Assembly (NCBI RefSeq): GCF_003605645.1
Contig: NZ_QVMU01000029.1
Location: forward strand, 1 to 54,086
Direction of reading: 5' to 3'
DNA length: 54,086 nt
DNA from: Vibrio sinensis
Lineage (GTDB): Bacteria; Pseudomonadota; Gammaproteobacteria; Enterobacterales; Vibrionaceae
Shown: positions 32,819-41,535 of the stretch, in pieces
Layout of the letters: each line of letters opens with the position of its first letter
Numbering within the stretch: the stretch's first letter is position 1
Made by a program: the position numbers and the translations under genes
Notes under the pieces: generated by a model
Databases searched by the model: none
The model's input: only the letters and a program-made list of their open reading frames with translations
Told to the model about the DNA's origin: nothing

Positions 32819-33393
32819 TTAATTATACTCATAAACGCCAAAATGAAAGGGAAAACACAATAAGAGTCTGAGTGTTTCTTATTGTCCCATACATACCGAA
32901 GCTAAAAATCCATTTTGCTGCATCTAGATAGGTCATCGACTCAAAAGAGTGAGAGCACTATGTAAATGCGATAAAAATAATGATTCAGCTCTACGCTAAG
33001 GGGGCTGATACGTCCTACGACACTCGAGATATCATTGCTAAGCAGATTGTGCTGGCGATAGGTAAGTGGTGTTAGGTGAGTCGCCATGCGGCAGAACAGC
33101 ACACTGAGCAATAAAGCGAGCAGAGTATACCTGCTGATTTAACTGTCATGAAGTAGATAAAACGTACTCTTTTGAGTAATCACAAAGTTAAACTCAATAA
33201 ATATGTGATTACTCACTATAGAAACAGAGAGTTAACGATTAATACGAGAGATGAATTTCATTTTCCAATCGCTTTATTTCACTATCTGATGAACATTTTT
33301 TGAAAAATGGTTTTTACACGAGTTAATGGATGATATTGGCAGAGGAAAGATCGATAATCCTGTCGATTTATACGCTGATTTTGAAGGTATGCT
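32819..33393. other. Intergenic region before the AraC gene
   Basis: About 575 bases between divergent genes. It contains one 12-bp inverted repeat (separate entry) and no ORF with a ribosome site. Confidence 0.45.
33173..33215. promoter_or_regulatory. 12-bp inverted repeat upstream of AraC gene
   Basis: TGAGTAATCACA (33173-33184) and TGTGATTACTCA (33204-33215), perfect arms, 19-base loop, no U-tract. About 180 bases before the AraC start. Either a regulator-binding site or a transcript hairpin. Confidence 0.5.
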
Positions 33394-34224
33394 ATGCATT
33401 TTGGTCGGATTGTAAGAGACAAAATATCGTTAGAGCCCTTTTGTTTAAATCGAACTGTTTTTGTTGTTATGAATGGATATAACGGTCAATTCATCATTAA
33501 TGATCAGTCGATTAAAAGCGTGAATCGTAAGCTTATCATACTCCCTGCTGGTACAAGATTAGGGTGTCGTTTAGATAAGCAAAACGAACAGGGCAATGTT
33601 GAATTTATTACTGTTGATGATGGCGACTTGAAAGTATTGAGTCAGAAAATCAAAAGCCTTAAAGAGATCGATGCTAAACGAGTAAAAAATGTAGGAGTTG
33701 AGTATCTACTTGTTGATGATGAACAACTCATCGAGTTATTTAGTGCTCACGCGATTGTTCGTGAGAGTCGGTTAAACTCTAAACAGTTCAGTCTCTATTT
33801 ACGACAGAGTGTGTTTTTTATGCTTGAAACTATCTACTCCGGTGGTTTTGATATTACTGTACTCTTTAAAGAGATCTGTAATGAAAGCAATAAAGAGAAA
33901 CTGACTAAAATGTTCATGAAAGATCCGACTAAGCATTGGACTTTAGACAATACATCAAAAGCGCTCTTTATGAGCTCTTCCACTTTGAGGCGGCAGTTAT
34001 TGAGGGAAAATACCTCGTTCGTAAAAATATTGAATGATGTAAAGCTAGGTATTGCACTGAATTACCTCACGTTTTCAAACATGTCGATATCAAAAATTAG
34101 CGAGCTGTCTGGCTTTAATAGTTGTGCCTATTTTTGTACGACGTTTAAAAAAAAGTACCATGAAACACCGTATAGCTTTAGAGCGTCATCCAAATCCCTC
34201 AACAAAGGCGGAAAAGAGCTTTAA
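33394..34224 (+). CDS. AraC-family transcriptional regulator
   Basis: A 276-residue AraC/XylS-type regulator. The N-terminal 150 residues are a putative cupin-like sensing domain without recognised ligand residues; the C-terminal 100 residues are the double helix-turn-helix: HWTLDNTSKALFMSSSTLRRQLLRENTSFVKILNDVKLGIALNYL, then SISKISELSGFNSCAYFCTTFKKKYHETPYSFR. The length equals ToxT/Rns-group regulators, but sequence identity to these is not obvious by eye. It is convergent with the DUF2955 gene, whose stop it shares in TTAA. The target is unknown; the facing exporter pair is a possible candidate. Confidence 0.88.
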   Translation: MHFGRIVRDKISLEPFCLNRTVFVVMNGYNGQFIINDQSIKSVNRKLIILPAGTRLGCRLDKQNEQGNVEFITVDDGDLKVLSQKIKSLKEIDAKRVKNVGVEYLLVDDEQLIELFSAHAIVRESRLNSKQFSLYLRQSVFFMLETIYSGGFDITVLFKEICNESNKEKLTKMFMKDPTKHWTLDNTSKALFMSSSTLRRQLLRENTSFVKILNDVKLGIALNYLTFSNMSISKISELSGFNSCAYFCTTFKKKYHETPYSFRASSKSLNKGGKEL

Positions 34225-35270
34225 TGTTGGGAGTGATGCGATGTCGAGAGCCCATTGTTACCAGATTCCTGTAATGACCCCTTATTGTTTATAAGCGCAG
34301 TTAGGTGGTATAGACCCCACAATATAAATAACGTAACAGAAAGCTCCCAAGCGCGTAAAAAGGTGCTTTCTAAGCCTATTTGATGACTTGTGATATAGAG
34401 TTGGATAGGCAGCATGGTCGCAAGCAGTGCATCAGCATGTGTATCTCGTGCAATCCCCTGACTTTTCGCCATAACAGCACTGATCGTAAAACTAAGTAAG
34501 CCTAATCCTAAAGTGTAAAACCCAATATTTGATTGATGATTTGCCATGATCACGGAAAAGATGATCGCAATAGCACAGCCACCCACTTGAGTTTGAAAGC
34601 GTTGGTTAACCACGTTAAGAAATCCAGTCCGCGTGGTTTGAATCGCAGCGGCAATGACGGGAACCAAGCAAAATGTTGCTGATATTAGGTCGACAATCAT
34701 TAGAGCGGCCACTCCACCTCCAATCAGGGCTAACGAGATATAACGGTTTTCAAAACTGACCGGCATATCTATCATTTGGCGCGGTTTTCCCGCAGGCTTA
34801 ACGGGAAATAACCAGATCATTGATTTAGCCACGAACGTTGTGATCACCATTGCTATCAATATTTCATGTAAACGAGTTGGCATGTCCATCGTGGTATGTT
34901 GTGAAAAAATCACAATCAGGATCCAGTTAAATGTAGGCATCAGCATTGCGCCTTGTTTGGCTGGATTTGTCGCTCTGCGGCGCATGAAATCAAAAAACAG
35001 CAAGCTAATCGTCCAAATGACGAATGGGTGCTCTGAAAACACTTCTGAAATGACTAAAGCGATACTGGCAGCAATAAAAGTCGGCATAAATGTTTTCGCG
35101 AATCCACGCCATGAATAGTCTTTACCTTTCGTCATAATAAGAGTCGGGTAAAGCGCGAAGTAGACTGGAGATTGGAAGTCGAATAACTTGCCTATAAGCA
35201 TACACAGCGTGATGGTCAGTGCCATCCGCAGTGCTTCATTTCGTTGTGATGGCGTATCAAACTTGAACAT
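34221..35270 (-). CDS. DUF2955-family inner-membrane transport protein (FUSC-like)
   Basis: A 349-residue integral membrane protein with two groups of hydrophobic segments (residues about 15-130 and 170-330), typical of the DUF2955/FUSC-related half-size transporters partnered with an HlyD-type adaptor (AaeB/YccS relatives). Preferred start: ATG at 35270 (MFKFDTPSQRNEALRM), with AGGAG at 6 bases; a longer frame opens at 35318 but overlaps the upstream gene. It follows the adaptor gene by 8 bases in one operon. Expected role: export of aromatic acid or another toxic small molecule; substrate not known. Confidence 0.8.
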   Translation of the reverse strand: MFKFDTPSQRNEALRMALTITLCMLIGKLFDFQSPVYFALYPTLIMTKGKDYSWRGFAKTFMPTFIAASIALVISEVFSEHPFVIWTISLLFFDFMRRRATNPAKQGAMLMPTFNWILIVIFSQHTTMDMPTRLHEILIAMVITTFVAKSMIWLFPVKPAGKPRQMIDMPVSFENRYISLALIGGGVAALMIVDLISATFCLVPVIAAAIQTTRTGFLNVVNQRFQTQVGGCAIAIIFSVIMANHQSNIGFYTLGLGLLSFTISAVMAKSQGIARDTHADALLATMLPIQLYITSHQIGLESTFLRAWELSVTLFILWGLYHLTALINNKGSLQESGNNGLSTSHHSQH

Positions 35271-35278
35271 AACAACTC

Positions 35279-36328
35279 CTAATAAGCAAAACGAAATAGT
35301 GCAACGATATGGATCCACGCATCACCGATCGTATCAATTAAAGGGTTACCATTTTCTACGATAACACTGGCGCGAGATCCTGCGATCAGGCTTGGATTAA
35401 GATCTTTTACATCAATGCGCGTTCTGATTTTTTGTTGTTCGCGGATCCAACGTGTATCGTTGATCACATTAGAAAGTTCAGCGCTATTATTATCAGTATC
35501 TCGAATTGCCCGTTCTTGGGTGGTGATATAGCCATGAAATACTTGCCCTGGAATTGCATCAAACGCGATCAGAACAGGTTGGTTCGCAATCAGTTTGTTC
35601 ATCCCTTTTTCATTAAAATCTGCACTTAGCCAAGTGTTACTCTCATTTACGACAAATAAAGCCAGCGCGCCTTGATTGATGTAGCTACCTGCTTGGAGTT
35701 GTAAGTTGGTGATTACCCCTCGAGTTTGTGCGACCACGGTTGTGCGTTCTAAATCTAATTGAGCACTAGCTAGTTTGGCTTCAGCAAGTTGAATAGAGGC
35801 ACTTTTATCCTGATTGGACAGTTCTACTTCAATGCGGCGCACTTCTGCTTGGGCTGCTTCAACTGCGCTCTGTGCGACGTGGTCATCAGTACGAGAGTCT
35901 TCATAAGTTTGTTCAGTTATCAGTCCTTTACTTTGTAGTACTTGGTTACGTGCCAGTTTGTGGAGGCTGTTTTGTCGCTCATATTGACGTTGTTTCAAAG
36001 TTTGTTTTACTGATGCTAGTTGTTGCCATTTTGCAGAGTCTGCCTCACGAGCTTGTTTTAGCTCCGCTTTCGCTTGATTTACTTTGAGTTGGTAACTGCT
36101 TGGATCAATAGAAAATAGAGCCTCTCCTTTTGATACTTGTTGGCCATTTTTAACCATTACCTTGCTAACAACGCCGGACACTTCAGGAGCAATATTGGCG
36201 ATCGTCCGATGTAAAGCGGCTTGTGTGGTGAATGGAGACACATTATCTGAAATAAGCAGAAAGGCAGAAAACAACACCGTGATCGAGAAAACAACATAAA
36301 TGGTGTATTTGTAAAAGGTCTCTTTCAT
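35279..36328 (-). CDS. HlyD/EmrA-type membrane fusion protein
   Basis: A 349-residue periplasmic adaptor anchored by one N-terminal transmembrane segment (residues about 8-28, IYVVFSITVLFSAFLLI). Seen: N-terminal lipoyl half VSGVVSKVMVKNGQQVSKGEALFSID (around residue 50), a long alpha-hairpin (residues about 80-190, rich in Gln/Arg/Ala heptads), the second lipoyl half TTVVAQTRGVITNLQLQAGSYINQG, and the beta-barrel block VLIAFDAIPGQVFHGYITTQ. It belongs to the EmrA/AaeA class. First gene of the exporter pair, divergent from a LysR regulator. Confidence 0.9.
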   Translation of the reverse strand: MKETFYKYTIYVVFSITVLFSAFLLISDNVSPFTTQAALHRTIANIAPEVSGVVSKVMVKNGQQVSKGEALFSIDPSSYQLKVNQAKAELKQAREADSAKWQQLASVKQTLKQRQYERQNSLHKLARNQVLQSKGLITEQTYEDSRTDDHVAQSAVEAAQAEVRRIEVELSNQDKSASIQLAEAKLASAQLDLERTTVVAQTRGVITNLQLQAGSYINQGALALFVVNESNTWLSADFNEKGMNKLIANQPVLIAFDAIPGQVFHGYITTQERAIRDTDNNSAELSNVINDTRWIREQQKIRTRIDVKDLNPSLIAGSRASVIVENGNPLIDTIGDAWIHIVALFRFAY

Positions 36329-36571
36329 ATTGATTCCTTATCGTTGGCTCGTGTTACTAAAACGAGAGATAAAAAGGGAATGAGTGCGTTTAAACCATGT
36401 TTTGTGAGGCATGTTTTTTAAGGCATGTTTTGTAAACCATGCTTTCTGAATAAGGGCTTCTAAATCACTTCAGCCTATGAGCATACATAAAGTGCCTATG
36501 AGTTAACCGCTCTCTACTGGTGAATACTGTATACTGATGCAATATTGGAAAAAATAAGCAGTTTAAGAACT

Positions 36572-37465
36572 ATGACTTCCATATTTGGAAATATTGATGA
36601 TCTCTATTTATTCTGTTCTGTGGTGGAAGAGGGCTCTTTGCAGGCAGCGGCACGACAATTGAAGCTGCCGGTTTCTACCATGTCTCGACGCTTATCCGCC
36701 CTTGAATCTAGGTTAAACATTAAGTTATTAGAGAAGCAGGGACGTGAGTTGGTGGCTACGCAAACTGGCCAAGATGCGTTTGTGGCATTACAAAGTGGAA
36801 TGGAAGCGATTGAAATTGGAATGCAGCAACTGGTTTCGAATCAATCGGAAGTTACGGGAAAAATTAAAATGGCACTGCCACATAATTTCTACCGAGGTTT
36901 CGTCGGAGAGGTGATTGCTGAGTTTCTACAACAATATCCTAAAGTGACGTTAGATCTGGTTTTAAGTCAGGAGCAGGTGCTGCCTCAAACAGATCGCGAT
37001 CTATTGATGACGTTTGATATTGACGGTTTAGAGGATATGGTCGCAAGACCTTTATTCGAAGCGCAACATGGCTTTTATACCAGTCCAGAATACCTTGCAC
37101 GCCATGGTGATAAGATAAACCAATTACAAACATTGGCTTCTCTTGATTGGGTGTCGGTGGATCACATGACGGAAATTCCGGTTTATGAGGGAGAGCAGTT
37201 GATTGAAATCATGGAGATACACCCCAAGCTGGTTGTTAATGACATTATGGCGGTGCTTTCTGCTGCAGAAAAAGGACTAGGTGTTGCCTCACTTCCTGTT
37301 CGTTACGTTACACCGGAAATGAATTTAGTATCAGTTTTACCACAATATCACCGGAATGGGCGTCAAGCTTATCTTGTTTACAAGCCACGTCGTTATCAAC
37401 CTAAAGCGTTGACGCTATTAATTGAAACTTTACTTGATAAAGTGAAACCGCTTCGTGGTGAATAG
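36572..37465 (+). CDS. LysR-family transcriptional regulator
   Basis: A 297-residue LysR regulator from ATG at 36572 (a TTG frame opens at 36545). Helix-turn-helix: DDLYLFCSVVEEGSLQAAARQLKLPVSTMSRRLSALESRLNIKLLEKQGRELVAT. The effector domain follows. It is divergent from, and about 240 bases from, the HlyD/DUF2955 exporter operon, the common layout for AaeR-like control of an AaeAB-type efflux pair. It likely activates this operon in response to the exported compound. Confidence 0.88.
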   Translation: MTSIFGNIDDLYLFCSVVEEGSLQAAARQLKLPVSTMSRRLSALESRLNIKLLEKQGRELVATQTGQDAFVALQSGMEAIEIGMQQLVSNQSEVTGKIKMALPHNFYRGFVGEVIAEFLQQYPKVTLDLVLSQEQVLPQTDRDLLMTFDIDGLEDMVARPLFEAQHGFYTSPEYLARHGDKINQLQTLASLDWVSVDHMTEIPVYEGEQLIEIMEIHPKLVVNDIMAVLSAAEKGLGVASLPVRYVTPEMNLVSVLPQYHRNGRQAYLVYKPRRYQPKALTLLIETLLDKVKPLRGE

Positions 37466-37516
37466 CGGTTGATAATAGGTCTTTTGTTTTGTGTGGGGGA
37501 GGGAGAGGATACAGAT

Positions 37517-37542
37517 AAAAAAGCACCACCCTTCGGTGGTGC
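37517..37542 (-). terminator. Strong terminator on the minus strand
   Basis: GCACCACC-GAAG-GGTGGTGC followed by TTTTTT on the minus strand. There is no annotated minus-strand gene directly upstream, which is the main reason to suspect a small RNA. Confidence 0.85.
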
Positions 37543-37632
37543 GTGTGACAGGAATTTATCACTAAATCTCTTGGAGGAACAACGGTTAACCCGTTGTAGA
37601 GAACTGCTATTCATCATCTAGTTAGGTTGCGC
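37517..37632 (-). ncRNA. Candidate small RNA (minus strand)
   Basis: On the minus strand a hairpin ACAACGG-GTTAA-CCGTTGT (around 37575-37595) is followed by a strong terminator GCACCACC-GAAG-GGTGGTGC (37542-37523) with six U. A TATAAA hexamer at 37640-37635 could serve as -10, giving an RNA of about 110 nt. No credible protein is encoded. The transcript is convergent with the LysR gene. Family unrecognised. Confidence 0.4.
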
Positions 37633-37866
37633 ACTTTATATTGCTAGAAGGCGAATAACGATCGTTAAGAACATTGATATCGAATGATATCTGGCGGTGA
37701 TCATTCGATGGGGTGCACAATAAATTATCTCAAAATAGAAATATAGAGTGGGTGAGTGAGTTGAGCAGATGCTGAAACAAAGTGCAGAAATGCTTTAAAT
37801 CAATTTGGTGTTCGATGATGATTGTTCAATGACTATCGCATGGCTATCACTTAAAGATAGTGGACA

Positions 37867-37925
37867 ACCAATGAAAGGTAACTTAGTCAAGGCCAGTGGA
37901 TGACCATGACTAAGTTACGATTGGT
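37867..37925. repeat. Large hairpin (12-bp core stem, extended)
   Basis: GTAACTTAGTCA (37878-37889) pairs perfectly with TGACTAAGTTAC (37907-37918); an outer stem ACCAAT (37867-37872) pairs with ATTGGT (37920-37925). No U-tract on either strand. Located between the LysR/sRNA region and the chemoreceptor gene. Confidence 0.75.
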
Positions 37926-37954
37926 TAAGCTGGGTATTGTAGGTTAAATAATTG

Positions 37955-37990
37955 CTTGATATGCAATCGATTGATTGGTTGCATATCAAG
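37955..37990. repeat. Perfect 12-bp hairpin after the chemoreceptor gene
   Basis: CTTGATATGCAA (37955-37966) and TTGCATATCAAG (37979-37990), loop of 12 bases. It begins about 35 bases past the chemoreceptor stop on the minus strand and is followed there only by an AU-rich stretch, so it may be a weak terminator or a 3'-end protector. Confidence 0.75.
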
Positions 37991-38023
37991 GTGTCATGGG
38001 CATAATCGATGCCGGCCTTATCG

Positions 38024-38038
38024 TTTTACACTGTAAAG
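38024..38038. promoter_or_regulatory. parS2: parS2 site overlapping the chemoreceptor stop codon
   Basis: TTTTACACTGTAAAG, perfect in the 13-base core TTTACA-C-TGTAAA. It covers the TAA stop and the last three sense codons (F-T-V) of the chemoreceptor gene. Confidence 0.8.
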
Positions 38039-39687
38039 CGATCGACTAATTCGTATAGCTTATTCGCTCGTTGGTTGAGATCTTGACTTCCAGCTCGGTT
38101 TTCGTTGGCAAGTTGCGCTGATTGGAGGCTTTGGTCTGAAATAACCACAATACGCTCTGAGATTTCATGGCCAACAATACTTTGTTCTTCTGTTGCTGTA
38201 GCAATGAGTGCGTTCATGTCCATGATAGTTGCGACAGAACCTTGGATTTTAATCAAAGCATCAGCAGCTGCTTTAGCCTCTGCAACGGTCGTTGCGCTAC
38301 GTGTTTGACTGGAGTTCATCGCTTTCACTGCGGCATCAGATGCGGATTTTAACTGTTTAATCATTTGATGGATTTCACCTGTACTGTCTTGCGTGCGGCT
38401 TGCTAGTTGACGCACTTCATCAGCAACAACGGCGAAACCACGACCTTGCTCACCTGCACGAGCAGCTTCAATAGCGGCATTGAGGGCTAACAGGTTGGTT
38501 TGTTCTGCAATATCTTGAATTACCCCGAGTGACGTTGAAATGGTTTGTACATCACCCTCTAATCGAGAAATGACAAGGTTAGCTTGTTGCACTTCTTCTG
38601 CTAAAGCTTCTACTGATTGTGCTGCAGCATCAACAGTTTGTTGAGCTTCTTTCGCATTATCATCCGCTTCTTTGGCTGATTGAGCGGCTTGACTAGCATT
38701 ATTAGATATTTCTTGAGCTGTGGTTGTCATCTCTGTCATTGCGGTAGCGACCTGCTCAGTTTCATTTCGCTGACTTTCTGCTAATTGATCGACCTGAGTG
38801 GCACGTGAGGACATGTTCGTGGTTTCTGTTACGACTTCTTGACCTACAGTACTGACGTTACGGATGATCGATTGTAGACTCTCAACGAAACGGTTGAAGT
38901 TTTGACTGAGTTTTGCAAATTCAGGGACATTAAATTGTTCCATTCTTGCCGTGAGATCGGCATCGCCAGTGGCAAATGATGCGATAGAAGAATCTAATAG
39001 TTCGATAGGTTTTAAAATCGTACGGTTAACCCACATAGCGAATACACAGACAACGGTAGCGATCAAAAGACAGAATAAAGCTATGGTCGTGAGTGTTGAA
39101 GTTAGAACCCCATAAGCACTGGTTTCCATTTCAGCGATGATTGCATCTATATCGTCAGTATAGAATCCTGTTCCTAAGACCAAATCCCATTGAGGGATAT
39201 AGACAGAGTAGCTGAGCTTAGGTAAAGCTTCCGTTGAGTTTGGTTTTGGAAAGTAGTAGGTGGTAAATTGATCGTTGTAGCTGTTATCTATCAGCTCTTT
39301 AATCAAATAGTTGCCTCGTTTATCTTGTAAATTGATGAAATTATCACCAATACCATCCGTGCTTTCACCTACGACGATACGTTCACCGTTTGAGCTGTAA
39401 CCGAAGATATAGCCAGACTCACCATACTTGAATGAACGGAGTGTCGGTAGTGCATCTTCTAAACTGGTGTTTGTATCGAGTAGTGGTTGAAGCGAGGAAA
39501 GTGCAATTTGCATGTAGGACTTTAGTTCATCTTGCTTCATTTGCATCATGTTGCTTCGAGTCGACTCAGACTCCATATGTACCAGTTCTTCTGTTTTTAC
39601 AAAAGTTACAGCCATCATACCCAGCGCCATAAGCAATAAAGGCACAATGGTTAAAGCGTAGAGGCGGCTTTTTATCGATAAGTTCAT
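38026..39687 (-). CDS. Methyl-accepting chemotaxis protein with Cache sensor
   Basis: A 553-residue chemoreceptor. Transmembrane segment 1 (residues about 10-30), periplasmic single Cache domain (about 35-190: SFKYGESGYIFGYSSNGERIV, then YVIPQWDLVLGTGFY-like block SVYIPQWDLVLGTGFYTDDI), transmembrane segment 2 (about 195-215), HAMP (215-270), and the signalling domain with the hairpin tip IQDIAEQTNLLALNAAIEAARAGEQGRGFAVVADEVRQLA. No C-terminal pentapeptide for CheR. Cache domains of this type sense small organic acids or amines, ligand unknown. Monocistronic. The stop codon lies in a parS2 site. Confidence 0.93.
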   Translation of the reverse strand: MNLSIKSRLYALTIVPLLLMALGMMAVTFVKTEELVHMESESTRSNMMQMKQDELKSYMQIALSSLQPLLDTNTSLEDALPTLRSFKYGESGYIFGYSSNGERIVVGESTDGIGDNFINLQDKRGNYLIKELIDNSYNDQFTTYYFPKPNSTEALPKLSYSVYIPQWDLVLGTGFYTDDIDAIIAEMETSAYGVLTSTLTTIALFCLLIATVVCVFAMWVNRTILKPIELLDSSIASFATGDADLTARMEQFNVPEFAKLSQNFNRFVESLQSIIRNVSTVGQEVVTETTNMSSRATQVDQLAESQRNETEQVATAMTEMTTTAQEISNNASQAAQSAKEADDNAKEAQQTVDAAAQSVEALAEEVQQANLVISRLEGDVQTISTSLGVIQDIAEQTNLLALNAAIEAARAGEQGRGFAVVADEVRQLASRTQDSTGEIHQMIKQLKSASDAAVKAMNSSQTRSATTVAEAKAAADALIKIQGSVATIMDMNALIATATEEQSIVGHEISERIVVISDQSLQSAQLANENRAGSQDLNQRANKLYELVDRFTV

Positions 39688-40118
39688 GGGTGTTTCCTAT
39701 ATAGTCAGCTAATTATTCGGCCTATTTTTCTGTTATTGCTGCACTGGCAGCAAATCATAGGCTCTGCTTTGTTAGTGTGGTGTTTTTTATAATGTGGCTA
39801 AATGTTATCTTTTTATCGACATTAATGTAGCAATCTTGATAGCAAATTTGTTGTACCACTGTGTTTTTAGGTGGTTTTTTGCTCAGAATTATGACTTGAA
39901 AAGGTATTTGGTTGGAAATAACAGGGGAAATATAACGTTGTTGGTATTTGATAAAATTGTCGAGATGATATCGGATAGGAATTAACGGGGCTGATTAGTT
40001 ATGTTATATAGCTATGTAATTTAGTAATTTAGTAATTTAGCTATGTCGTTTAACGATGCGCTTTAATGCTTCAGTTTAACCCCGATCATCCATAATATTA
40101 AGGCTTGCTTATGGCTTT
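39688..40118. other. Intergenic region
   Basis: About 430 bases. It contains the chemoreceptor promoter and the short direct repeat AATTTAGT (around 40018-40036). No gene seen. Confidence 0.4.
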
Positions 40119-40907
40119 TTATTGAGTGAAGTAATGATGCCAATTATCGGAAATGGCTTGGTATTGATAGACACAGAATTCTTTTCTTTCACTTAGATAA
40201 CTATTTTCTACTTCATCAAGTAGGTTCTGATGTTTCTTTGGATCACTGCCGTAGACTAAGCACAATGTTGAAAAGTAGCGTTGCAAGTCAAAACTATGTT
40301 CATCGATATATTCACCGAAGTCGTAATAGTCAGGACGTGAATCGGATTCAAAAGCGAACATATCAGCAGCACTGATTGCGGCTTCATCACCTTGTTCTGT
40401 GTATTCAATCATTAACACAGCCGAAAAATTGTCAACGGCATCTTCTTCTTTACCTAAAATCGGTATGTTTTGATCGGCAATATAGGCATGACCAGCTTCA
40501 TGCAGCAAGGTATGTAACAGCGTATCTATAGCACCAGATTGAACCGACTTACCAAAACGTTGCTGATACTCATTTTTATCAAAATACCCAATGGTTTCTG
40601 TATAGAAGTGATAGGGGATCTGGATTTGGTGGGATTGTGGGTCATATAAAGGCCCATCTTTACTTCCGTATTGCACGGTGAGTGGTTGATTGAATGTAAA
40701 ATGTGTTTGTGACAGATTGATGAGAATTTCGTTTATACCGCTGGCTTTGATGGTTTCGAGTGTGTTTGCCTCTTGTTTTGAAGTGACTGGAAGATATTCG
40801 ATATGGATAGCGAGTACGGCTTGATCGGATGCATTGGCTAAGGTGACCGCAAACATCGTTGGTATAAGTAACCCGCCTAAAGTGATTCGAGATGAGAATA
40901 TTTTCAC
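40119..40907 (-). CDS. DUF4344-type putative metallopeptidase, secreted
   Basis: A 262-residue protein with a signal peptide (MKIFSSRITLGGLLIPTMFAVTLANAS). It carries a zinc-binding HEAGH in LLHEAGHAYIADQNIPILGKEEDAVDNFSAVLMI (around residue 138), which matches the DUF4344 pattern of HExxH-like motif followed by EDxVDxFS. It is a predicted periplasmic or secreted zinc protease-like protein with no known substrate. A conserved E-D-x-x-D downstream could be the third ligand. Monocistronic. Confidence 0.8.
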   Translation of the reverse strand: MKIFSSRITLGGLLIPTMFAVTLANASDQAVLAIHIEYLPVTSKQEANTLETIKASGINEILINLSQTHFTFNQPLTVQYGSKDGPLYDPQSHQIQIPYHFYTETIGYFDKNEYQQRFGKSVQSGAIDTLLHTLLHEAGHAYIADQNIPILGKEEDAVDNFSAVLMIEYTEQGDEAAISAADMFAFESDSRPDYYDFGEYIDEHSFDLQRYFSTLCLVYGSDPKKHQNLLDEVENSYLSERKEFCVYQYQAISDNWHHYFTQ

Positions 40908-41128
40908 GTGTTTTACCTACTAAGAGTTTGCTCTTCTTATAGATTGGCACAAAACGAGTTAATCGTATGTGAAATGTTCTGGCGAATGGAGGCCTTGCCG
41001 AAAAGAGTCGAGAAAAAACGTGATATGTTTCAAATAATATCGATGAATTGACTTGTCTATATTATAATTAGAGCGAACCGATGTGCTGTGCTATAGTCAG
41101 CGCCCTTTAATATTCGACAGAGAAAGTC

Positions 41129-41485
41129 ATGAGCATTAAGCAAGATATTCAAAAAATTAACAACCGTGTAGACAGTTGTCAGCGTAAACTCGATGCCGCG
41201 AAAGCTCGTGGCGATAATGCGATGGTCAGCAAATTTACCGATGACCTCGAAAAACTGTCGAAAACACAAAGTTCTTTGAAGCATAAGCAGCAGTACGATC
41301 TGAATAAAGAGCGTAGAGATCTGTCTGATATGCCATTTTCACGTGAAATTACCAAGCTTGAACAGGCAGACTTAGGTCAATTGAAGAAAAAAGTGAAAGG
41401 TTTAGTCATTGTTCACCCAATGACTAAGATTGGTAAGCAGCTTCGCGTTGATGTGATGACAGGTTTTGCGCCAAAACCTTTCTAA
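41129..41485 (+). CDS. yibL: YibL (DUF2810) ribosome-associated protein
   Basis: A 118-residue protein that matches YibL: an N-terminal coiled-coil helix (residues about 1-60) and the conserved C-terminal SDMPFSREITKLEQADLGQLKKKVKGLVIVHPMTKIGKQLRVDVMTGFAPKPF, which parallels E. coli [32 protein letters not shown]. YibL co-purifies with ribosomes in E. coli, but its function is not settled. It is a single gene with its own terminator. Confidence 0.93.
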   Translation: MSIKQDIQKINNRVDSCQRKLDAAKARGDNAMVSKFTDDLEKLSKTQSSLKHKQQYDLNKERRDLSDMPFSREITKLEQADLGQLKKKVKGLVIVHPMTKIGKQLRVDVMTGFAPKPF

Positions 41486-41505
41486 GAATAACACCAGTTT
41501 TAAAA

Positions 41506-41535
41506 ACGCCGACTTCAAAGAGTCGGCGTTTTTGT
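41506..41535 (+). terminator. yibL terminator
   Basis: ACGCCGACT-TCAAAG-AGTCGGCGT followed by TTTT. Confidence 0.9.

Noticed and set aside
37396..37617. 73-codon minus-strand frame near the candidate sRNA
   Set aside because: It reads through the terminator and into the antisense of the LysR gene. A noncoding RNA is a simpler explanation.
39794..39985. 63-codon frame upstream of the chemoreceptor
   Set aside because: No ribosome site and composition of random AT-rich DNA.
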